Source of the DNA: Atrina japonica
Taxonomy: Eukaryota; Mollusca; Bivalvia; Pterioida; Pinnidae
NCBI GenBank assembly: GCA_030159075.1
Contig: BROG01000026.1
Location: 1,395,501-1,459,500, forward strand
Direction of reading: 5' to 3'
Length of the DNA stretch: 64,000 nucleotides
The stretch's first letter is position 1. Every line of letters begins with the position of its first letter. The translations under genes and the position numbers were made by a program. Positions 45,843 through 56,395 of the stretch are shown here, piece after piece. Under the pieces are notes generated by a model. The model had not been told where the DNA came from, searched no databases, and was given only the letters and a program-made list of their open reading frames with translations.

Positions 45843-48800
45843 CTACAACACAGAAGTTGATAATTAGGTATGTAAGATTACATCTCGTAGTTCTACAGTG
45901 AAACATATCTTGAGAAACCAGAATCTACAACACAGAAGTTGATAATTAGGTATGTAAGATTACATCTCGTAGTTCTACAGTGAAACATATCTTGAGAAAC
46001 CAGAATCTACAACACAGAAGTTGATAATTAGGTATGTAAGATTACATCTCGTAGTTCTACAGTGAAACATATCTTGAGAAACCAGAATCTACAACACAGA
46101 AGTTGATAATTAGGTATGTAAGATTACATCTCGTAGTTCTACAGTGAAACATATCTTGAGAAACCAGAATCTGCCACTGAAATGTGGTCTCTTATGATAG
46201 GTGGTCTCACAAAAAAGGTTTTATCAAAAGAATTATTAAACCAAGTGGTTTTCAGAATGTGGTCTTAAAAGACAGGTGCTCTTTCATTAAGACAGGTTCC
46301 ACTGTATTTGTTTAAGAGATGTTTTACAATATGCTCAATGCTCATGTAATGTGGTGGCTGCCAGTTTTTAATGGTGAAGCAGAGAATTAACCTGATTAAA
46401 ACCATCAACCTTAAAGGTAATTAAACTGACAAACTTCCTCACAAAATCAGCATAGATTCCAGCAGGGCTTGAACCAGCACTGATTAGAGTTGAGAGACTT
46501 TGTGGTTTGAGGCATGATGTGTTAACCACTCAGTTATGGAGGCCCCTTAAATGTAAATTGCTATTTGTTTTTAGGTGGCCATCTGTATTAAGCAATCATG
46601 TCTAAATTTATGTGACCATTTTAATATTTTCTTATTGTGGCCCTGGCCTCTTCCTGTCCTGTGTGACGGAGAAGAAGTATTCATCTTACACATTCTTAAA
46701 ACACAAGTAGAGACCCATTAAACCTTTTATCCCCATGTATCTTAATGGTATGATTTTCTGTTGTATTAGATCAGTCTATTATGGTATGTGGGGTTGGAAG
46801 GTTTCATGACCAATTACTAATTTGTCACAGTAGGCAAAAACACTTAAGAAGCCTCATTATCTTGATATTGGTCCAACTCCATAGACCAGATATATATTTT
46901 TAACACTGTACTTGAAGTTAGTGAAATAAACACTGATGATTTGAAGTCCAGAATATGTCACATTTAAATGACCATGACTGATTATTATGGAAAGATAAAT
47001 ATATTAATAAAAATTTTTGGTTATCTCGAATTATGTATATTTCAAAGTAAAAAGGGGTACAGGGTCCCCTGAATTTTGAGATTTAACGAGATTTCAATGT
47101 ACATGTATCCATATTGTTGAGAAAGTGATCATAAGAATAACAAATCAACTGAAATGAGGGGTCACTATTCTAAAACCTGTCTTGATTGACCCTTTTTGCT
47201 AAAACAAAATCATCCAAACAAAAATACAGGTGTCTGAGAAATATTTTGTTTCAAGAGCTACTGACAGTCATTCATAAAGATTTTCAAGTCCCATAACTCT
47301 TGCAAATACTGCTGAATGTTGTCTACTATTGAACTCTTTGATAAAAAGCCAGCAAAATAATTTTGATTAAAATTTCACAAAAAACAAAACACAGTTATAA
47401 AAAAGACAAACCAATGTGTCCCTCTTCCCCTTCTTTGATAAGAAGATATAATGAAACATAATATATCATGACCACATTTCAGTTGTATTGTTCTTTAAAG
47501 AATTTCATTCTTTAAAACAACCTGTCTTGACAGACAACTCCCTGTCAGACAGGTCAATCTATCTGGACTGGTCTCAATCACTTTTTTACAGTCATTGAGC
47601 TCTAAGGTTTTACAGTAGAAAAAGAATTGCTTATTATATTAGATAGTTTTACCAGTTTACATGTCACAGACCGAAGATACATTGTGGCCTTGTTTTCTCC
47701 CTCAATCAATAAATTCTGGCCACCACTGTTTAGCTGTAAAATTCTCGAGTGTGTCGTTAAACATCATTTCAAACAAACAAACAATATCTCAGCAGTTGAA
47801 AGTTGTCATAGCACCATATCATAAAGCGAGGTTAAATAAAGATATTGCCTAAGGTTAATACATTTGTATGTATTCAGTGAATACAATTTCACAAGTTTTA
47901 TTACATGCTTCAATATTTGTGTCAAACTTTATTCACACGCATACTTTATCTAAATTCATACCTTAAAGATTGAAGAATTAACTGTATTTACGAAAAAAAT
48001 TATTTCAACTTTTTCTACTTTCACTACCATAGTCATAAAAAATCTTATACATGTATTCCTACATTGTATATATTTTGTGACAATAAAGTCAGGTCTAGTG
48101 TGGTATTCATATACAAATAGTAAGGTTGAGTTTATCAATTGAAATTGAAAAAGTTTCTCAATATAAAAAATCTCAGATACCAAAGTATAAATCAATAGAA
48201 TGTCAAGGACATAGATACAAATCCGGTAAAAATTGATAAACAGGGACCTCTGGAAACCAAGAGGTGGGATCAGGTACAATGGAGGAGTAAGCATCCCCTG
48301 TCGACCGGTCACACCCGCCGTGAGTCCACAGTCCAGTCCAATGAAATACGTGAGGAGTGAATCCTCATCACAATTGGTACGGTCGTCTCAACAACCGCCA
48401 ACGGAAAGGAAACTCAACATTTCACTTCGTGAAACAGTAATCGCAAACAAGACTATTATACCGACAGTAAAATTTGCAGAACGTTGACATTAAACACGGT
48501 TTTCGGTATCCCTGTGTCAATAATTTGTCAGTGAGTAGTTTACCTCTGTATATGAAATCTTCATATGTTATACACGCCCTGGCATATCGGATGATTTGTG
48601 AAATATAAACTCCATATGTGGGTGACTGAGGGATATTACTACTTAAATATGGAAATTTATGATGGAAAAGCCAAAATCGTCATATGTTGTACACGAAGAT
48701 CGCGTTTGTCATATAGCTTAGTTGCTAATTTCCCATCTATGTTTATATTAAGTAAAATGTCTAAGTATGAAACGTGTGTGCTTGATTCTGTTGTATCTTT

Positions 48801-51800
48801 AATTTCTAGTTCGCTGGGAGATATCGCATTGACATATGTATGAAAATTGTCATTATTAATTGACAAAACGTCGTCGATATATCTAAATGTCAAATTAAAG
48901 GACACTGCTAACTTTTTCTTCTTTTGATTCAGCAGTTTCTGAATGAAGTCTGCATCATATGAATAAAGGAACAGGTCGGCCAATAAAGGGGCACAATTGG
49001 TTCCCATAGGAATGCCGACAGTTTGTTGAAATACCACATCTCCAAACATTACAAATATACTGTCTATTAGAAATTCCAGCATGTTTTTTATATCAACTTC
49101 AGTGTATTATGTGTAGAATCAGAGTGGTGTTGGACAAAATAAGTATCCTGATAGACAATCACTAGATATTTAAATTTTCGGGTACCACCTTTAGTGAAAA
49201 AACAGTTGTGAATTTGAGAAAAATTTCCCAAAATATATCAGAATTTAAGAAATTTTATGCCTGTCTCTATCTCTTTTTTGTTGCTGTTTATCTAAATAAG
49301 TCGCAAGAAATAAAGAATTTAAAGAAAACAAAAACACAGCTAATACCCCTTTAAGATTTTGTACTATACTCCCTACTGTGGACTGCATTGTCCTTTAGGA
49401 TGTGTGCAACGCAAATTAATCATAATCATTGATATACAAATAACACATGATTAAAAATCTTTCTCATTTGTATTCTACCAATCAAGTACAGCCTAATTCT
49501 TTCCCTTGGTATTGTTCTTTTGTATTTTGTTGTTATCCCTTGTGGGCCCCACTGATTGAAATAAAATATATTTGATATCTATTCTACTGTAGGCCTATGT
49601 GCATTTAAATTAGTGCACTCATATTTTAGTGCTCTGGGGTGGTGTTGACTTATTAACACAATCTTAAATTCGTGCAATTACGACAGACCATAATGTAATC
49701 ATAATGGCACACACTGAACTATGCACACAATAGAGTTTATTTTGTGGAATAAATACCATTAGTTTTATCATGTATGCAAAATGACAGTATGGAGAAATTT
49801 TAGCACTGCATTTGAATTAGCGCAATAACTTGAGCGCGAAAGGCATTAATATTAGAATACTGTTAAAATAAGTACACATATAGTACATGTCATAGGCGTC
49901 GGAAGCAAATTGAAAGTGGGGGTCTAAACCAACTTAAAAAACACACACACGCCAGAAACGTCTGGGGGGCTAAGCCCCAATTTTCAGCACCTATGTCTAT
50001 CTTTGCAAAAAAAGTGGGGGCTCACCCTGGAATCAGAAAGCCACGAGCCAGAATAAGTCTACCAGACTTTTTTAGCCAAGTCAATGATTATTGATACCAA
50101 ACATGTTTTTCAATCTTAGGCAACATGATGACAAGTGCATACATCTGACACTACTTCCAAGTCTGGAGGTTAACTTGATTCAGAATATTTACTTAGACCA
50201 ACTTGTATTTGATATAGTTTATACATGGACTAACTTGTATCTGGCATAGTGTATACTTAGACCAACTTGTATTTGACATAGTTTATATTAAGACCAGCTT
50301 GTATCTGAAATAGTTTATACATAAACCAACTTGTATCTGGCATAGTGTATACTTAGACCAACTTGTATCTGGCATAGTGTATACTTAGACCAATTTGTAT
50401 CTGGCATAGTCTATACTTAGACCAAATTGTATCTGGCATCGTGTATACTTGGACCAACTTGTATCTGGCATAGTGTATACTTAGACCAACTTGTATCTAG
50501 CATAGTGTATACTTAGACCAACTTGTATTTAACATAGTTTATACTAAGACCAGCTTGTATATGAAATAATTTATACATAAACCAACTTGTATCTGGCAAA
50601 GTGTATACTTAGACCAACTTGTATCTGGCATAGTGTATACTTAGACCAATTTATATCTGGCATAGTGTATACTAAGACCAACTTGTATTTGGCATAGTGT
50701 ATACTTGGACCAACTTGTATCTGACATGGTGTATACTTAGACCAACTTGTATCTGGCATACTGTATATTTAGACCAACTTATATCTGGCATAGTGTATAT
50801 TTAGACCAACTTGTATCTGACATGGTGTATACTTAGACCAACTTGTGTATGGAATAGTGTATAATTATACCAACTTGTATCTGGCATAGTGTATAATTAT
50901 ACCAACTTGTATCTGGCATAGTGTATATTTAGACCAACTTATATCTGGCATAGTGTATATTTAGACCAACTTGTATCTGGCATAGTGTATACTTAGACCA
51001 ACTTGTATCTGGCATAGTGTATATTTACATCAACTTGTATCTGGCATGGTGTATGGCATAGTTTATACTTAGACCAACTTTTTCTGGCATAGTGTATACT
51101 TAGACCAACTTGTATCTGGCATGGTGTATACTTAGACCAACTTGAGTCTGGCATAGTGTATACTTATACCAACTTTTATCTGGCATAGTATACATACACC
51201 AACTTGTATTTGACATAGTTTACACTTACACCAACTTGTATTTGGCATAGCTTATACATACACCAACTTGTATATGGCAGTTTGTATCTGGCAAAGTTTA
51301 TACTTACACCAGCTTCTATCTTGCATAGCATAAATTGAGACCAACCTGTATAATGCATTGTTTAAATTCAGACCAACTTGTAGTTGACATAGTTTATACT
51401 TAGATCAATTTGTATCTGGCATAGTTGATGATTAGATTAACTTGTATCTAACATAGTTTATAATTAGACCAACTTTTATCTACTTTCAATGTCCGATATA
51501 CATAGTTAATACTTAAACCAACTTGTATCTCTTACAGTTAAAACTTAGATCAACTTGTATCTCTTGTCGTTAATACTTAGACCAACTTGTATCTCTTTCA
51601 GTTAATACTTAGACCAACTTGTATCTCTTGCAGTTAAAACTTAGACCAACTTGTATCTCTTGTCGTTAATACTTAGACCAACTTGTATCTCTTGCAGTTA
51701 AAACTTAGACCAACTTATATTTAGTATACTTAGACCAGCATGTATTTTGTGCAATTTATATTTACTTGCATTGTACATATGTACATTGTACCAACCTGTG

Positions 51801-53314
51801 TCGATGTAGTTTATACTTATCACATTTTCTACCTGGGGAACTAACAATTTTCATATATACTGTTATACACAGGTAGATTCAGTTTTAATCTTGTTTATTA
51901 TTCATTCTTTTTTATGAATGTGTCATCTCCCCATTAGAAATAAGCTCATTTCTGCTATATTGCTAAACTTACATTCTAGAGTACATGTAAAATTTAATAA
52001 AACATGATACAAAAATCATAAAAAGACTATCGATAATCACACAAATTAAAGCTTTTTTCAATTAAATTTGAATTTACTCAGCTGAATTTAAAGTCTAATA
52101 ATGTTACAAATTTCCTTCAGTAAAAACATGTATGCTTGCAGGAGGGAGGGTGAGTTGGGATAGTTTGTACTGTAGCACCATTTTATTTTTACAAAAACAA
52201 CCTGTTTTGTACTGTGAGCATTTCATTTTTGACTAAAATAAAAAAAAATAGAATTTGATTCATGAATTTTTAACACACACATATACATCTTAATCTTATT
52301 TCAATAAAAAAATCATATAAACAAATTTCATTAGTATACACCTAATCTGAATAGCAGCAAAATACATTGTAGAATCATTTCATATTTCAGAAGTATGTAT
52401 ATACAGTAGAACTTCAATGAGTCGAAGTTCAAGGGACCACCTGGAATAGTTCAAAACATCCAGAAATTTGACTCATTGTAGTTCTACTGTATATATATAT
52501 ATATATATGGTGTATGTGTGTATGTTCTAGCTTCACAAGTATAAAGCATTTGTTTCAGAATTAAATACAGGTACATGTAAGTGGGTTTCATAATTGTAGA
52601 AGTGTTTGTACATGTACATGTAAGTTGTTTTCATTTCATAATTTCAGACACATATCAGACAATACCTGTAAGTGTGTTTCATAAGTCTCTGACAATTTAA
52701 CCAGAACAACTACATTCAGCATTTTGTGGGAGCTATTCATGCAGGAACATTTATTATCAATCTATTTATTTATCTATCTTGTCTGTCTCTCTACCTACTT
52801 ATCTATCTACTTATCTATTTATCTATCTATCTAATACAAGGGTACAAAATATATGGTATACATTTATGCGTACATGTAAATAGAATTTCACATTGCATCG
52901 TGCATACCGGTTGATAGTCTTTTTCGACATTATCTGACAATGTGACGTACTAAACCTTTTTGTACTCTTACCAGAGACATATATAACACATACGTAGGTC
53001 TCTGCTCTTACCATACAGTACCTCTTTAAAAGATAAGATCAGTCATACAGATATTGAAAGATTCAGTTTCTCAGTCGCGATTTTTACCGAGTCACACATT
53101 TCAATGTTATAAAACTATCGATCTAGATAGTCCCAGCTTTCTTCCGGTCCCTTTCATTTATCAAACCCCCATAGACTTGCCCGTTGAAAAAAAAAGTGGT
53201 CTTAAAAACTGACTTACCTAACAGAAGCATTTGTTGGACGGCTTTGTCGTGACAGATCATAAGTTCTCTGAGTTTTCTGGCTGTGGCGTAGGTATCGGAA
53301 GAAAGAGGATCCAT
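45343..53314 (-). CDS. Unrecognised acidic protein, two coding exons, 198 aa
   Basis: Exon 1 is 53314-53218 (ATG at 53314; donor TTAG|GTAAGT). Exon 2 is 45842-45343 (acceptor ttctgtgttgtag; TGA at 45345-45343). Exon 1 ends in phase 1 and exon 2 supplies the other two bases (G+AT, Asp33), so the frame closes exactly: 597 nt in all. The first 80 residues are charged and probably helical (ATARKLRELM, RMEEIDQRFAKQDD, DEYRLRKWVEIQM). A Leu/Ile/Val-rich stretch covers about 81-106. A strongly acidic block of Asp/Glu lies at about 118-140, and the C-terminal 50 residues are polar. No signal peptide or Cys motif is seen. I do not recognise the family. The intron is 7.4 kb. A TTTATT (AATAAA on the gene strand) near 45247 could serve as poly(A) signal. 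The phase match and good splice sites make a real gene likely; the function is unknown. Confidence 0.75.
45839..46166 (-). repeat. Four exact tandem copies of 82 bp containing a 3' splice site
   Basis: Units start at 45839, 45921, 46003 and 46085 and appear identical. On the gene strand each ends with the acceptor 'ttctgtgttgtag' plus ATTCT. Each also holds the outer end of a pogo-type MITE (CAGTGAAACATATCTTGAG). Only the copy at 45842 borders exon 2. Use of an upstream copy would give a stop after about ten codons (frame D-S-G-F-S-R-Y-V-S-L-stop). Confidence 0.92.
45895..46304. mobile_element. Pogo-type MITE whose left end was tandemly duplicated
   Basis: The left end TA-CAGTGAAACATATCTTGAG at 45895 is repeated in the 82-bp array. 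The element resumes at 46167 (gaatctgccactgaaatgtg) and ends AGACAGGTTCCACTG-TA at 46304. Inner words 'ggtggtctcac' and 'aagtggttttcagaatgtgg' match 60338. Confidence 0.7.
46458..46546 (-). mobile_element. tRNA-derived SINE head
   Basis: On the - strand: 'ggggcctccataactgagtg' then 'gttaacac', and later 'ctggttcaagccctgctgga'. These are box A- and box B-like and resemble a tRNA of class II. A long insertion between them and lack of an acceptor stem argue against a working tRNA. Confidence 0.5.
46719..46805. mobile_element. Short foldback repeat, 87 bp
   Basis: 'aaaccttttatccccatgta' pairs in part with 'atgtggggttggaaggttt'. Same centre as 38681 and 55758. Confidence 0.6.
46985..47105. mobile_element. 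Right-end fragment of the 9122-type MITE
   Basis: 'tttttggttatctcgaatta', 'atatttcaaagtaaaaaggg' and 'acgagatttcaatgta' match the right part of 62083-62550. Confidence 0.5.
47630..47783 (+). mobile_element. SINE 3' part
   Basis: 'aaattctggccaccactg', 'agctgtaaaattctcgagtg' and 'tgtcgttaaacatcatttca' followed by 'aacaaacaaacaa'. Tail of the same family as 41861 and 42880; the head was not recognised. Confidence 0.55.
47965..48160 (+). repeat. Dispersed repeat, AAAGGGGCACTAGCTGTG family
   Basis: 'actgtatttacgaaaaaaat', 'tatattttgtgacaataaag', 'ggtattcatatac' and 'gtaaggttgagtt' follow the order of 23533-23760. Confidence 0.6.
48225..49085 (-). pseudogene. Truncated Penelope-type reverse transcriptase with 3' end
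   Basis: The open part (49082-48657) reads VGIPMGTNCAPLLADLFLYS, then FRYIDDVL, the RT catalytic Y-x-D-D box, then SYLDILLNI. This order is what I recall for Penelope-like elements of aquatic invertebrates. The frame breaks after LYDKRD at about 48680; the rest (YGVYISQIIRYARA, then KFYCRYNSLV) is found in other frames down to about 48420. The 3' end 'ggcgggtgtgaccggtcgac' and 'aggggatgcttactcctcc' follows. The N-terminal RT half and the endonuclease are missing, so the copy is 5'-truncated and dead. It lies in the intron of the unrecognised gene, in the same orientation. Confidence 0.8.
49193..49352 (-). repeat. Dispersed repeat, AAAGGGG-type family, reverse orientation
   Basis: Read on the - strand: 'cttaaaggggtattagctgt', 'gtttttgttttc', 'aaagagatagagacaggcat', 'aaattctgatatattttggg'. 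Matches 63862-64000 best. Confidence 0.65.
49895..50035. mobile_element. MITE fragment, GGCGTCGGAAGC end
   Basis: 'ggcgtcggaagcaaattgaa', 'ctaaaccaacttaaaa', 'acgccagaaacgtct' and 'tttgcaaaaaaagtgggggct' match, in reverse, the intact copy at 56068-56204. The right end is not clear. Confidence 0.65.
50165..51745. repeat. Minisatellite, 32-bp unit, nearly 50 copies
   Basis: Unit: 'ttagaccaacttgtatctgg' then 'catagtgtatac'. A central homogeneous block (50320-51180) is flanked by variants; from about 51530 the second half changes to 'ctcttgcagttaaaac'. It lies in the 7.4-kb intron. The - strand open frames (SWSKYTLCQIQVG..) are repeat translations. Confidence 0.92.
52404..52489. mobile_element. 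86-bp palindromic MITE, CAGTAGAACT ends, TA target
   Basis: Starts TA-CAGTAGAACTTCAATGAGTC and ends GACTCATTGTAGTTCTACTG-TA. The arms cover almost the whole element. It is a minimal member of the pogo-type set, closest to 33871-34408. Confidence 0.85.
52757..52838. repeat. Imperfect (TATC)n / (TATT)n microsatellite
   Basis: Tetranucleotide runs such as 'ctatttatttatctatct' and 'tatctatctacttatctatt'. Confidence 0.8.
53218..53314 (-). CDS. Exon 1 of the unrecognised acidic protein
   Basis: Residues 1-32, starting MDPLSSDTYATARKLREL. ATG at 53314 is the first in the frame; the context is GAAATGG. The donor GTAAGT is a perfect consensus. The promoter should lie just above 53314, but no TATA box or other clear element was seen. 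Confidence 0.75.
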
Positions 53315-54320
53315 TTCACTCTCAGGATAATCAATTTCGTGTCAGATATATTTCACAACCTTGGTCTTTTTGCAACGAATTTCAAATAATGATTAAAACT
53401 TGGACTAAGTTCTAGTATTTCGGTTCTCCCAATTATCGTTACTACACATCCAATCAATTACGTTGTTTATATTATATTACAAATTAAATGTTTAGAATAT
53501 ACAAAAAACAGCTGTATATATCAAAGCCATGTACACATTTTAGCTTAGTCCAAACATAATTTAATTTTCACTTCAAACGTGTGCCTTCATTTGATGTAGG
53601 TCTAAGTGCCCGTAATCGCATGTAATTGCCTCAGATTTTGTTTTCTATACTTCCCCACCACCTCCTGTTGCGTGGTTTCAATTCTAGAGTAAATGATTGA
53701 AAAAACAAATAATTATCTTTCAGCGTGTTTTATTACCTGGTTGTTTTTAAGAGTGATAACCGCACAGGTAAGTAATTAAGAGGTGATTAGAGACCATTGA
53801 GATGGTAATCGCTTTCACTTGTTACGTATAATTTCTACCTGTCCAAAGGTAGAAATAATTTAATTATTGCTGTGATTGATAAAAATCTGGGAAGTGATTA
53901 TTGATGGAGTTGATAAGATATTTGAAATATTCTATTATAGCTGTTGGTTTCTATGAGTATTTAACGTTTCATTTGTCATGCCTAATCTGTAAGAACAATG
54001 GATTATGAAATGACAGGTTTAGAATTTTTCAAATTTTCTCTCAAGGGCACCAAAATTCGTTTTCTGTCTGATAGATCTAGAAAATAATTAAATCTTAATT
54101 ATATTTCTTAAAAAAAAATGTGTCACAATTGATAAATATATAGCTAGTTCAGGAACATTAATATATCCTTACAAATATGAATTCAGGAGTGTATATAATT
54201 TGATTATTTTAGACTAAAATTTTTGGGTGGCAGTGACTCTATTTCCATGTATTGCCAATGATTATCATTGTCTGAGGGTAATGATTAAGTCAAAATATTT
54301 GTTCATCAATGCATTCAGGA
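53315..54320. other. Upstream region of the - strand gene
   Basis: Probably contains the promoter of the acidic-protein gene near 53320-53460. No core-promoter motif could be assigned. Nothing else recognised. Confidence 0.4.
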
Positions 54321-54321
54321 A

Positions 54322-54323
<2 letters not shown>

Positions 54324-54409
<86 letters not shown>
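54324..54409. repeat. (TC)n microsatellite, about 43 units
   Basis: An uninterrupted TC/CT run of about 86 bp. The open frame that reads Ser-Leu repeats through it is not a gene. Confidence 0.92.
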
Positions 54410-54412
<3 letters not shown>

Positions 54413-55757
54413 AGAATATAAATATCATTGTCTGCTTTTTACCATACATATAGTAAACACAAATGGAAAATAAGAATGAATAAATAAATAAAACAGTTGA
54501 TAAAAAAATAGACATCAAAATAAAGGAGAAAGCAGATAAATAAGGAAATAGATAACAGAATAAACTGTTAAGAAAATATATAGATAAATAAATCAATAAA
54601 TGGAAAGATTAGTTATATTTTATATCGCTAATTATTGTAATAAAAACATGACGGATATATAATAAAATGTTATCTATTTCGCTCTTTTAATTTGTTTATT
54701 TTATATCACATATACAGTGTCCTAAAGCGGAAACTTTATCGTTGTTTTCAATATTCATTTATCTTGATATTCCAACTTATCACCTTGTTCCGATTTCAAT
54801 GTCAGGAAACTATCTGGAATTTTGAGTTATATTAAAATTTCAAGATAGCTTAAATTAAGTACGAACCTTCAAATTTCAAGATAATAATTTGAAAATTCAA
54901 GAAACTATTATGAATTTTTCAGAAAATAACTTAAAATTCAAGGTAGCAGAATCTAAACTAAAGTAACCATCGTATATTATGAATCCCTTCACTCCTAATG
55001 TCCCAGTCTTAATATGCTTTGTTCAGTTGTGCTAAAACCATTTTGGCTATCAGTTTGCACAGAATCTTTTTAAAATAAAGATTTACTTATCAATGTAAAA
55101 CAAAACACCAAAAGTTCTATGAATTGATGAATTTCCGTAGTTCTTAGACCGAACCAGCTTTCTCTACTAGATAATACTTCAGGACGGTGACAACGAGACG
55201 CCCGAGTTGTCCGATGGGGCAGACGTACACTGTACAGAGACTTGCAACGAGGAGACTTTTTTTTACATGAGCATCGTGATCATGGGCTGATCCATGATGA
55301 AAATTTGCAAATATTTGTCATTTTTGTCTACACTAGTTGTTTCAGGATTAAAGAAATGGAGAAGGGTGTATAAACCAGTAGAGTGACTCGTGAGACTTCG
55401 GCGATCCCACACCTATGACCCCCCCTAGCCCAAGGCCAGGGAGGAGGTGATGCCCACTCTAGTCATCTGTCGCACCTGTGTAACTTTGAATGACATATAC
55501 CTACCCCACCTTCACCCTACAGTCAGCTTTTCCCTTTTAATCTAAGTCAGTCAGTCAGTCATTCTGCTCATAAGACAAGTTTTTAATTCAAATTCTCTGA
55601 TGACAAGGGTGTAGGAGAATGGGCATCTGGGACACATGCACCCATTTCAAATCTGTGTAACGGTTTGGGCTAGGTAAAACCAATTTTCCACCCCCTCCAC
55701 ACTTTTCACAGTTCATGTTTGTTGTGCATGCATTTTTTAGGCCTCTAGTAATGGACT
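54410..55757. other. Gene-free stretch with a less AT-rich patch
   Basis: Mostly AT-rich. The patch 55180-55260 and 55380-55460 is richer in G+C than its surroundings. On the - strand 55251-55189 reads open for about 20 codons (PSDNSGVSLSPS, then stop), which could be a terminal exon, but I found no partner exon. Confidence 0.35.
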
Positions 55758-55847
55758 TTAAAACCTTTTTCTCCCTAAATATCTAATGGTATGTTCTTTT
55801 CTATTGTTCAGAGCAGTCTTTTATGATCTGTAGGGATGAAAGGGTTA
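55758..55847. mobile_element. Short foldback repeat, 90 bp
   Basis: 'ttaaaacctttttctcccta' pairs with 'tagggatgaaagggttaa'. Centre 'taatggtatgttcttttcta' as in 38681 and 46719. Confidence 0.65.
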
Positions 55848-56395
55848 ATGGCAGTTATAGGTGTACAGGCTGTCATATTAATGGAAATAGTAATGGATTT
55901 AATGGCAGTTATAGGCATACTGGCAGTTATAGGCATACAGGCTATCATATTAATAAAAGTGGTAATGGTAGTTATAGGCATACAGGCTGTCATATTAATA
56001 AAAATAGTAATGGTAGTTATAGGCATACAGGCTGTCATATTAATAAAAATAGTAATGGTAGTCATAGGCGTCGGAACCGGGGGGGCTAGGGGAGGCTTAG
56101 CCCCCCCACTTTTTTGCAAATATAGACATAGGACATAGACGTTTCTGGCGTGTGTATGTGTTTTAAGTTGGTTTAGCCCCCCACTTTCAATTTGCTTCCG
56201 ACGCTGATGGTAGTTATAGGCATACAGGCTGTCATATTAATAAAAATAGTAATGGTAGTTATAGGCATACAGGCTGTCATACTAATAAAAATAGTAATGG
56301 ACCTAATGGCAGTTATAGGCATACAGGCTGTCATATTAATAAAAATAGTAATGGACTTAATGGCAGTTATAGGCATCAAGCTGTCATATTAATAA
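55848..56395. repeat. Minisatellite, 45-bp unit, split by a MITE
   Basis: Unit: 'ggtagttataggcatacagg' then 'ctgtcatattaataaaaata' and 'gtaat'. About 4 copies lie before and 4 after the MITE at 56068-56204. The long open frames on both strands (MTACMPITTITIF, MVVIGIQAVILIK) exist because 45 is a multiple of three. Confidence 0.9.
56068..56204. mobile_element. MITE, GGCGTCGGAA / TTCCGACGC ends
   Basis: The left 'ggcgtcggaaccgggggggc' and the right 'gcttccgacgc' are inverted. The inner 'cttagccccccca' and 'gtttagccccccact' repeat one another. It sits inside a unit of the 45-bp minisatellite, so it inserted after the array existed. Partner copy at 49895. Confidence 0.7.

Larger units (their letters stand above)
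51746..53217 (-). other. Rest of the intron near exon 1
   Basis: Holds a small perfect MITE (52404-52489), an (AT)n run at 52491-52508 and an imperfect (TATC)n run at about 52757-52838. No further exon was recognised. Confidence 0.5.

Noticed and set aside
45843..45906. An alternative start ATG at 45906 for the acidic protein
   Set aside because: It would make the splice acceptor and repeat part of the coding sequence. The spliced form from 53314 joins in exact phase with a perfect donor.
48233..48487. + strand frame of 84 codons
   Set aside because: It is antisense to the 3' part of the Penelope-type element, whose sequence reads sensibly on the - strand.
50571..51358. - strand frames with Lys/Tyr/Cys/Trp repeats
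   Set aside because: They follow the 32-bp minisatellite. They end where units differ and have no gene context.
55808..56392. Long frames on both strands in 55808-56392
   Set aside because: Coding in both directions at once over a 45-bp repeat is an effect of the period.
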